In this document: positions 1 to 5,323 of the stretch, in pieces | Layout of the letters: every line of letters starts with the position of its first letter | How positions within the stretch are numbered: position 1 is the first letter of the stretch | NCBI GenBank assembly: GCA_009930445.1 | Contig: RZYD01000182.1 | Coordinates: 1-5,323 of the forward strand | From: Bacteroidia bacterium | Lineage (GTDB): Bacteria > Bacteroidota > Bacteroidia > Bacteroidales > BM520 | Length of the DNA stretch: 5,323 bases | Direction: 5' to 3' | Program-made: the position numbers and the translations under genes | Notes under the pieces: model-generated | What the model was told of the DNA's origin: nothing | Databases searched by the model: none | What the model saw: only the letters and a program-made list of their open reading frames with translations

Positions 1-132
1 TTCTACTAATCCCTGATCGTGAAGATCAACCATAGCCACTTTCGCTCCTCTTTTTACCAGTTGCAATGTTAGTTCGCGGCCTATACCACTTCCGGCACCG
101 GTTACGATAAATACTTTATTCTTTACTTTTAT
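1..132 (-). CDS. Short-chain dehydrogenase/reductase (SDR), N-terminal part, cut by window edge
   Basis: This is the first 44 codons of a classical SDR oxidoreductase, read on the minus strand and running off the left edge. It shows the Rossmann nucleotide-binding signature TGAGSGIG (TGxxxGIG) at residues 11-18, preceded by a hydrophobic strand (VFIV, 7-10). A second strand (KVAMVD, 31-36) ends in Asp36, which in this family usually indicates preference for NAD(H) over NADP(H). The substrate cannot be told because the catalytic Ser-Tyr-Lys region lies outside the window. The start is odd: the frame is open back to a stop at 154-156, but that stretch has no ATG, GTG or TTG. An ATA codon at 130-132 sits exactly where SDRs normally start, giving (M)KVKNKVFIVTG. 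The first in-frame ATG (Met34) lies beyond the cofactor motif and would give a non-functional product. The gene is divergent from the 501-aa gene. The SDR identity is secure; the start is not. Confidence 0.85.
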   Translation of the reverse strand, partial: MKVKNKVFIVTGAGSGIGRELTLQLVKRGAKVAMVDLHDQGLVE

Positions 133-414
133 GCTTTTTATTTTGTTAACGGTTTATATATTCAAGGTTCGGAATATTTAAAAAAATCAAAGTATACAAT
201 TGAAATACACACTGTTAATGATAACACATTTCATTAAAAATAGTTTGATCTGAAACAACCCAAAACGATTCACAACACTCTTTTACTGATAATTATCTCA
301 GGATTAACTTTTGATCTAAAAAATTTTTAAATTTATCCGCTATTTATCCAACTTTTGGGGGTTATTCAATGTACTTGCTTAAAAACATATTCTTACTTTA
401 TAAATTCCTTTGCT
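133..414. promoter_or_regulatory. Divergent intergenic region, A+T-rich, probable promoters on both strands
   Basis: This stretch separates the leftward SDR gene from the rightward 501-aa gene, so it should hold promoters for both. Imperfect matches to the Bacteroidota -7 element (TAnnTTTG) can be seen. TAACTTTTG at 305-313 on the plus strand and TATACTTTG at 188-196 on the minus strand each have a 3-base instead of a 2-base spacer. AACTTTTG at 350-357 has one mismatch. None has a convincing upstream TTG box. Two small dyads are present: TGTTA-ATGA-TAACA at 213-226 and the perfect palindrome GATAATTATC at 288-297. The octamer TTTGATCT occurs at 244-251 and 310-317. Any of these could be chance in A+T-rich DNA. 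No small gene or RNA is recognisable here. Confidence 0.35.
288..297. repeat. Perfect 10-bp palindrome GATAATTATC
   Basis: The sequence equals its own reverse complement. With its flanks (CT on the left, TCAG on the right) it extends into an imperfect CTGA...TCAG dyad. It lies 8 bp upstream of the promoter-like TAACTTTTG, where an operator could sit. A palindrome of this size and composition can easily arise by chance, so the regulatory reading is speculative. Confidence 0.25.
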
Positions 415-1920
415 ATGAAAAAAAAAGTTACCCTCGTTGCACTCCTACTGATTGCAGTTATTGCCGTAGTAATCCTGATTCTCTTTTCCACAGGTACAAT
501 ACCCACCCAGGACCTGACCGGAACCATCAAAAAATCGAGTAAGTATAAAAAACAACAAACAACAGCAAGTGATATCATCCTTCGGCCGGATATTCTTCAG
601 GATTCCGCCGCTGCCGCGGATTTAGCCATTAATCTTGGCAGCCTTACCTATATTCTGGAGAACATTTCCTTTCAAACAACAGAAATCGTTAATTACATTG
701 TTCTTTCCGGCCTTTCGGAAACTGATAAAGAAAAACTTATCCGGCCACTCAATGATTATGCTGTAATGATTGAAGGATATAATTCCCTCATTCGCACCTC
801 ATCACAATCAATAATCCAATACCTGAACGATAAAACATCGGCTACAATTCAGGATATTGATAAATCATTTCAGGATATTAACAGCTTTTTTAACCGCTAT
901 AAATCCGATTTTAGTGCCTTTACCAATACGGCCGCCACGCTTGAAAACTTTATGGCTTCAAACGACCAAAACACCCGTTTAGAACTTATTCTCAACCGGC
1001 TTTATGCAGTTACACTTCAAAATGCACAATTTCTGAATGAAAAAGAAATTCAAAAAGAATACTTTGAAAAAATAATGAAAACAGTATCTATCGAAGAAAC
1101 CATAGACCCTGAAAAAACAGATAATGAAGATATTACAGTAATTGTTTATGATAAAGAGGTTGAAAAATTTCGTCTTGTGAATGAACAAACCCTGCCACAG
1201 AATAGCTACAGCGCTATAAATTTCAATCAATTAGCAGCAAGTGGCGCCTTACCTCTGATATATCAATCAATGAATGTTGTCGCTGCAATAAACAGTGCCG
1301 AATCGCTACCTTTTTTAGTAAAAAATATGGTCAATTCCGCTACTTTTCAAGTGGGATCACAACTGCAACTCCTTAATGAGTACGTAATACAATCCATGGC
1401 CATACAGTCGATGGAAAAATATAGCGGTATTTATGCGATAAATCTGAGTGATTTAAAAAATTATACCAGCCAGCAACAATTAAACAGCCTTCTTGACTTG
1501 CCAAAAGGAATGTATTCCATCAACGTCAAAGAGGAGCTGCAATCTTTCCGTAATGCTTCCAGCATGGCCGCTAATGCCTTAGACTGCACAATGGTGATTT
1601 TTAGTAACGAATCAGAATTGAACAATTATTATATCAGTTTCTCCACACTCGGATTAATAGTATTGGGCGTAAACAATCAAATTAACCAAACGCTGAATTC
1701 TCTTCTTCCGCTGGGAGTTATTCAGTTTTATCAAGCAAACAGTGACCTGGGGGCTATCAATCTGCAAGGATCGCTTGACCTGAATACAGGAATACATTCA
1801 CAGATTGGACTTGATTTTATGAATAACAGTCTGGGTGCATTTGTTGCGAATATTCCTGCGCTTCAGGCAGTTATCATAAATAATAACCTGAGTAGTAATC
1901 TGGGCTTTCTAAACCAGTAA
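415..1920 (+). CDS. Uncharacterised 501-aa protein with one N-terminal membrane segment and a Lys/Arg-free C-terminal tail
   Basis: I do not recognise this protein. The start is taken at the ATG at 415, because it gives MKKK followed directly by a hydrophobic stretch (residues 5-24), a typical signal anchor or signal peptide. The frame stays open upstream to a TTG at 355, but that would put about 20 unlikely residues in front. There is no AxA cleavage site and no lipobox; the only Cys is residue 391. A basic cluster follows the hydrophobic segment (Lys39, 40, 43, 45, 46), so the positive-inside rule does not settle topology. Residues 60-225 are mostly amphipathic helix-like, including a short duplication QDIDKSFQDIN (146-156). 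Residues 226-255 are charged. From about 260 the chain becomes rich in Asn, Ser, Leu and Ile, with [AS]IN tripeptides at 267, 291, 341, 368 and 447. Residues 380-501 contain no Lys or Arg. G+C looks lower than in the next gene (19 of 60 bases in 1081-1140 versus 31 of 60 in 2461-2520). It is probably an envelope protein co-transcribed with the downstream protease gene; its function is unknown. Confidence 0.85.
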   Translation: MKKKVTLVALLLIAVIAVVILILFSTGTIPTQDLTGTIKKSSKYKKQQTTASDIILRPDILQDSAAAADLAINLGSLTYILENISFQTTEIVNYIVLSGLSETDKEKLIRPLNDYAVMIEGYNSLIRTSSQSIIQYLNDKTSATIQDIDKSFQDINSFFNRYKSDFSAFTNTAATLENFMASNDQNTRLELILNRLYAVTLQNAQFLNEKEIQKEYFEKIMKTVSIEETIDPEKTDNEDITVIVYDKEVEKFRLVNEQTLPQNSYSAINFNQLAASGALPLIYQSMNVVAAINSAESLPFLVKNMVNSATFQVGSQLQLLNEYVIQSMAIQSMEKYSGIYAINLSDLKNYTSQQQLNSLLDLPKGMYSINVKEELQSFRNASSMAANALDCTMVIFSNESELNNYYISFSTLGLIVLGVNNQINQTLNSLLPLGVIQFYQANSDLGAINLQGSLDLNTGIHSQIGLDFMNNSLGAFVANIPALQAVIINNNLSSNLGFLNQ

Positions 1921-1944
1921 AAAATCACAATCTTAGTTAATACT
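1921..1944 (+). other. 24-bp intergenic gap, no terminator, no clear ribosome binding site
   Basis: The gap is too short for a terminator hairpin and shows none, which supports co-transcription of the two flanking genes. The bases before the ATG at 1945 (AGTTAATACT) contain no Shine-Dalgarno match. This is common in Bacteroidota, where A/U-rich leaders are used instead. Confidence 0.5.
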
Positions 1945-4884
1945 ATGTCAATAAAAAAAATAATACTTACCGGATTTCTGGTTCTGGGTTTTTTGTTACC
2001 CGGAAAAGCACAGAAATTACAATCGTACGAAACACCCACACAAAAACTTATCTATATACAAAATTCTGCCTCCTATCTGGTACCGCATACCGCCCGGTCG
2101 TTTGAAAATGCCATGCAGTTTCATCGCCGCCTCTGGAACTACACTCCATCGGAATCCACTGCCATTCTTTTTAACGATTTTACCGATTACGGCAATGGGG
2201 GTACCATGGTAATTCCATGGAATATGCTAAATATTTCTGTTGCCCCGTTCGACCACTCTTTCGGTGTCATTCCATCGACCGAACGGATGCAATGGTTGAT
2301 GGAGCATGAACTTACCCATCAGGTAATGTGTGATCAGGCTGCACGGCAGGATGTTTTTTATCGCAAAATCCTTGGCGGGAAAGTATTACCACAGGCTGAA
2401 ATGCCCCTCTCCATGCTGTATAGTTACCTTACAACACCCCGTTGGTATTCGCCACGCTGGTACCACGAAGGTATCGCTGTTTTCATGGAAACATGGATGT
2501 CGGGCGGAATAGGCCGCGTTTTAGGCGGATACGACGAAATGGTTTTTCGCACAATGGTACACGATTCCGCTTACTTTTACCGACCCGTTGGCCTCCAGTC
2601 AGAAGGTACTACTATCGACTTTCAGGTGGGTGTCAATGCTTACCTCTACGGAACACGTTTTATCAGCTACCTGACAAAAAATTATGGCACGGAAAAACTC
2701 CTCGACTTCTACCGGCGCGACAGCAAAAGTAAACGCTTTTTCTCCCGTCAGTTTAAATCCGTGTACAATGCAAGCCTGTCTGAAAAATGGGAATCGTGGA
2801 TTGCAGAAGAAAAAGCAAACCAACAGACAATTCTGAAACGCATCGCCGAACATCCGGTTTCACAGGGAAGAGCCATCACACAAAACCCCCTTGGTTCCAC
2901 CGGAAAAGCTTATTATAACGCTGAAAAAAACCTCCTCTATGTACCTGTAAACTACCCCGGAAAACTGGCTTATATTGCTGCCATTGATCTTGCCACCGGA
3001 GCAATGCATAAAATTGCACCTGTCGTTTCACCAAAACTGTATTCCGTTACCTCCATGGCCTGGGATAAATCAAGCGGAAACCTGTTTATTAACAACAAAA
3101 ACAACGACTGGCGGGGACTGGAACGGATAACAATTTCAACAGGAAAACGAAAACAACTTATCCGTTTCACGCGTACAGGCGATATGGTGATCAACCCCGT
3201 TGACCAAAGTATCTGGGGTATTCAAACAACCAATGGACGTACGGCCCTGGTACGAATTCCTGAACCCTATAACAAAATCGAAACCCTATACACCCTTGAA
3301 TATACACTTACTCTTTTTAATCTCGACATCTCTCCCGATGGAAAATACCTCTCGGCAACATTGGCTGAAGTGGACGGAATGGAAAAACTGGTTCTTTTTA
3401 ACCTCAGCGAACTACTGAAAGGCCAGCATAACTACACCGTATTATTTGATTTTGAAGATAAAGGTTGTTCTGATTTTGTTTTCGATGCAGAAGGAAAATA
3501 CCTCTACGGAACCTCCTATTACACCGGCGTATCCAATGTTTTCAGAATCCGCGTGCCGGATGGAGATTTTCAATGTATTACTAATGCCCTGACTGGATAT
3601 TTTCGTCCGGTGCCAGTTAACAACGATTCACTGATTGCTTTTCGCTACACCACCGGCGGCATGATGCCTGAATTACTATCGGCAGTACCACTGGAAAATG
3701 TCAACGATATCAAATGGCTGGGCCAGGATGTTTATGAAGCCAATCAAGAAGTGGTGAACTGGGTTCTTCCTCCGGTGAGCCATGTTAATATGGACTCCGT
3801 TACATTTAAAGAATCGACCTACCATCCCTTTACACAGCTAAAACTGGCCTCCGTATATCCCATTTTGGAAGGGTATAAAAACCTCGTCGGATGGGGATAT
3901 CACATTCACTTTATGGATCGGCTGGCAATTCATTCGCTGCAACTCAGCGCCTCCTGGTCACCGTATAGCTTCTTGCCTGAAAATGAACGGTTACATCTGG
4001 CCCTTAAATGGAACTTCTGGAAATGGTCGGTATTGGCTACGTGGAATAAAGCCAATTTTTATGACCTCTTCGGACCCACTAAAGTAAGCCGTAAAGGCTA
4101 TTCGCTGATTGCTTCCTACCACAATTACATTCGTTTTCATAAACCCCTGACCATCGATTATAAAATAAGTGGCGGAATGTACGGAGGACTGGAACGAATG
4201 CCCGGCTATCAGAATATAACCGCCTCATCCAGTGAACTTTATTTATTGATGGGAAATCTTCATATCAGCCATCTCAGAAAATCACTCGGTGCGGTGGAAC
4301 CGGAACAGGGCTTCGACTGGAATGTTTATGTTTCGGGTATTTATGCCTCAAATAACCTTTATCCGCAGCTTTTCACCTCCCTCGATGCCGGAGTACTGCT
4401 TCCGCTGCGCAATACCAGCTTTTGGCTGCGCAATGCCGCCGGGGTTTCCCTCCATAACGATGCTGGTAACAGTTTCAACAACTACTATTTTGGCGGCTTC
4501 GGAAACAATTTTATCGACTACCAGGCCATCGGCCGATACCGGAATATAGAAAGTTTTCCCGGACTGGAAATCAACGAGGCTGCTGGAAACCATTTTATCA
4601 AAACAATGGGCGAGTTAAATCTGCGACCCCTTTATTTTAAAGAAGCCGGTTTTATCTGGCTGTATGTCACGTATGCCCGTCTTTCCTTACTTGGAGGCGG
4701 ACTATACACCATGCATAACAACTGGCAAAACACAGGCATATACTACAATGCCGGAGCACAACTCGATTTTGATATTGTACTTTTCTCCTTATTGAAATCA
4801 ACATTAAGCCTTGGCGCTGCCCGGGCATGGCGACCTGATCATTCTTCGGGCAACGAATTTATGATCTCATTAAAACTTTTATAA
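1945..4884 (+). CDS. Exported gluzincin metallopeptidase fused to a TolB-like beta-propeller and an outer-membrane beta-barrel-like domain
   Basis: This 979-aa protein has three modules. Residues 1-22 form a signal peptide (MSIKK, hydrophobic core, cleavage near GKA|Q). Residues about 23-300 form a gluzincin (peptidase MA-like) domain. The zinc motif HELTH is at 121-125, and RWYHEG with Glu175 as the probable third ligand lies 50 residues further on, followed by the typical NAYLYGTRF helix (231-239). All expected catalytic residues are present, so it should be an active zinc protease. Residues about 305-595 carry TolB/DPP-IV-like propeller blades, for example DISPDGKYL (461-469) and DAEGKYLYGTSYYTGVSNVF (514-533). 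Residues about 636-979 alternate polar and aromatic/aliphatic residues like an outer-membrane barrel. They include YYFGGFGNN (847-855) and a GN...ELNLRPL stretch (881-896) reminiscent of Omp85/surface-antigen barrels. The likely location is the outer membrane, with the protease and propeller in the periplasm or at the surface; substrate unknown. Family knowledge suggests that similar protease-propeller proteins occur in other Gram-negative phyla. The barrel call is less certain than the protease call. Confidence 0.88.
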   Translation: MSIKKIILTGFLVLGFLLPGKAQKLQSYETPTQKLIYIQNSASYLVPHTARSFENAMQFHRRLWNYTPSESTAILFNDFTDYGNGGTMVIPWNMLNISVAPFDHSFGVIPSTERMQWLMEHELTHQVMCDQAARQDVFYRKILGGKVLPQAEMPLSMLYSYLTTPRWYSPRWYHEGIAVFMETWMSGGIGRVLGGYDEMVFRTMVHDSAYFYRPVGLQSEGTTIDFQVGVNAYLYGTRFISYLTKNYGTEKLLDFYRRDSKSKRFFSRQFKSVYNASLSEKWESWIAEEKANQQTILKRIAEHPVSQGRAITQNPLGSTGKAYYNAEKNLLYVPVNYPGKLAYIAAIDLATGAMHKIAPVVSPKLYSVTSMAWDKSSGNLFINNKNNDWRGLERITISTGKRKQLIRFTRTGDMVINPVDQSIWGIQTTNGRTALVRIPEPYNKIETLYTLEYTLTLFNLDISPDGKYLSATLAEVDGMEKLVLFNLSELLKGQHNYTVLFDFEDKGCSDFVFDAEGKYLYGTSYYTGVSNVFRIRVPDGDFQCITNALTGYFRPVPVNNDSLIAFRYTTGGMMPELLSAVPLENVNDIKWLGQDVYEANQEVVNWVLPPVSHVNMDSVTFKESTYHPFTQLKLASVYPILEGYKNLVGWGYHIHFMDRLAIHSLQLSASWSPYSFLPENERLHLALKWNFWKWSVLATWNKANFYDLFGPTKVSRKGYSLIASYHNYIRFHKPLTIDYKISGGMYGGLERMPGYQNITASSSELYLLMGNLHISHLRKSLGAVEPEQGFDWNVYVSGIYASNNLYPQLFTSLDAGVLLPLRNTSFWLRNAAGVSLHNDAGNSFNNYYFGGFGNNFIDYQAIGRYRNIESFPGLEINEAAGNHFIKTMGELNLRPLYFKEAGFIWLYVTYARLSLLGGGLYTMHNNWQNTGIYYNAGAQLDFDIVLFSLLKSTLSLGAARAWRPDHSSGNEFMISLKLL
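2305..2469 (+). other. Zinc-binding site of the metallopeptidase (HELTH ... E175)
   Basis: The codons for His121-Glu122-x-x-His125 lie at 2305-2319 and those for Glu175 at 2467-2469. The two His would bind Zn, Glu122 would activate water, and Glu175 in the WYHEGIAVFME context is the expected third ligand. The 50-residue spacing fits gluzincins of the MA-like group better than metzincins, which use HExxHxxGxxH. Confidence 0.8.
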
Positions 4885-5015
4885 CATACTATTACCCCAT
4901 ACCCTTTAAACAAGTCAAAATAATCGGATATCAGGTGAACAGCGATTAACGCGAAAATTAACCGGGAGTAGAAATAATTTCGTACTTTTGTATAGGACAG
5001 GTAAAAACACTTCGT
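4885..5015. other. Intergenic region between the protease gene and the coiled-coil gene
   Basis: This 131-bp gap holds a promoter for the downstream gene at its right end. I looked for a terminator after the protease stop codon and found no convincing GC stem followed by T's. The near-palindrome GCGATTAACGC (4942-4952) is too weak to call one. No small ORF with a credible start is visible. Confidence 0.4.
4983..4990 (+). promoter_or_regulatory. Bacteroidota-type -7 promoter element TACTTTTG
   Basis: TACTTTTG matches the Bacteroidota housekeeping consensus TAnnTTTG exactly and ends 25 bp before the ATG at 5016. Transcription would start near 4995-4998 and leave a leader of about 20 bases. No clear TTG box is seen at the -33 distance, so the call rests on the -7 element and its position. 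It suggests that the coiled-coil gene has its own transcript rather than depending on readthrough from the protease gene. Confidence 0.55.
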
Positions 5016-5323
5016 ATGGAAACAATAAAAAATGAAATGAATGAAGCCCCAAAAAAAAGAAAAAGAATCTGGATTTTTCTTGTTATCGGGTTGGGTGCTG
5101 CGCTAATTGTTGCGCTGGTTTTTCTTTTTATCAACAGGCAAAACTTGAATCAGCTCATACAGGAAAAAGAACAGCAACGCACAGAGCTTCGTGCTGAACT
5201 CGATTCACTGCTTACTGAGCACGAAACAATTAAAGCCAATTATGGGGCTATTGCTGATTCCCTCTTGTCGAAAGATAGTGTTATTCAAGCCAATGCAAAA
5301 GAAATTAAACGCCTGTTGAATAC
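5016..5323 (+). CDS. Membrane-anchored coiled-coil protein, N-terminal part, cut by window edge
   Basis: This is an open frame of 102 complete codons that runs off the right edge. The ATG at 5016 is chosen because it lies just downstream of a good promoter and gives a sensible N-terminus; a second Met at residue 8 is possible. Residues 1-17 are cytoplasmic-like and strongly basic (KKRKR, 13-17). Residues 18-39 form one transmembrane helix. Residues 40-101 are rich in Glu, Gln, Lys and Leu with heptad-like spacing (NLNQLIQEKEQQ, ELRAELDSLL, SLLSKDSVI, EIKRLL), which indicates a coiled coil. The basic residues before the helix predict that the coiled coil faces the periplasm. Bacteroidota genomes carry many such anchored coiled-coil proteins, some with a C-terminal envelope-binding domain, but that part is outside the window, so no function is given. 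It is on the same strand as the protease gene but 131 bp away and apparently separately transcribed. Confidence 0.8.
   Translation, partial: METIKNEMNEAPKKRKRIWIFLVIGLGAALIVALVFLFINRQNLNQLIQEKEQQRTELRAELDSLLTEHETIKANYGAIADSLLSKDSVIQANAKEIKRLLN

Noticed and set aside
317..333. A/T-run AAAAAATTTTTAAATTT as a hairpin or replication-type element
   Set aside because: It is low-complexity A/T sequence with very weak pairing. No iterons or DnaA boxes are nearby.
355..414. N-terminal extension of the 501-aa protein from a TTG at 355
   Set aside because: The added 20 residues are not signal-like and would bury the natural MKKK-hydrophobic start. This stretch also lies in promoter-like A+T-rich DNA.
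850..885. Short tandem repeat (CAGGATATT) within the 501-aa gene as a phase-variable tract
   Set aside because: There are only two copies, separated by 12 bases, encoding QDI twice in QDIDKSFQDIN. They are not contiguous enough for slippage.
979..1230. Minus-strand open frame rich in Phe, Ile and Cys, looking membrane-like
   Set aside because: The hydrophobicity is the reverse reading of the Lys/Glu/Asn-rich codons of the 501-aa gene (AAA/GAA become TTT/TTC), so it is a shadow.
2442..2732. Alternative-frame open frame of 96 codons inside the protease gene
   Set aside because: It lies wholly within the strongly supported protease domain, is rich in Arg and Pro as out-of-frame translations often are, and has no domain or own start signals.
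4348..4593. Minus-strand open frame opposite the barrel region
   Set aside because: It is antisense to a well-supported coding region, with no recognisable motif or promoter.
4942..4960. Possible terminator at GCGATTAACGC followed by A-rich DNA
   Set aside because: The stem would have only about three GC pairs plus mismatches, with no T-tract downstream on the plus strand.
1..5323. tRNA/rRNA genes, CRISPR array, insertion sequences or phage genes
   Set aside because: No cloverleaf-like sequence, spaced direct repeats, transposase motifs or terminal inverted repeats were seen on either strand.

Overview
The window looks like a piece of a Bacteroidota chromosome, possibly from the Marinilabiliales/Prolixibacteraceae side of the Bacteroidales. 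This is inferred from several signs. Start codons lack purine-rich Shine-Dalgarno boxes. An exact TAnnTTTG -7 promoter element precedes the last gene. The large exported protein has an 'AxA|Q'-like signal-peptide end (GKA|QK). No marker gene is present, so the placement stays tentative.

Layout: (1) 1-132, minus strand: the N-terminal 44 codons of a classical short-chain dehydrogenase/reductase (SDR), cut by the window's left edge. It has no ATG/GTG/TTG start in frame; an ATA sits where the family's start Met would be. (2) 133-414: an A+T-rich divergent intergenic region with weak promoter-like elements and small dyads. (3) 415-1920, plus: a 501-aa protein with one N-terminal membrane segment that I do not recognise. 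Its last 122 residues contain no Lys or Arg and are rich in Asn and aliphatic residues. (4) 1945-4884, plus, only 24 bp downstream: a 979-aa exported protein that reads as three modules, namely a gluzincin (HExxH...E) metallopeptidase domain, a TolB/DPP-IV-like beta-propeller and a C-terminal outer-membrane beta-barrel-like region. (5) 4885-5015: a short intergenic region with a good Bacteroidota promoter. (6) 5016 to the right edge, plus: the start of a membrane-anchored coiled-coil protein.

Genes 3 and 4 are probably co-transcribed, because the gap is 24 bp, they share a strand and no terminator lies between them. Both products are predicted to be in the cell envelope. A simple reading is a cell-surface or periplasmic proteolysis unit made of an outer-membrane-anchored metalloprotease plus an uncharacterised envelope partner or substrate, but no sequence feature proves that they work together. 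I found no tRNA, rRNA, CRISPR array, insertion sequence or phage gene. The least ordinary items are the unknown 501-aa protein with its K/R-free tail, the protease-propeller-barrel fusion, and the missing canonical start codon of the SDR gene.
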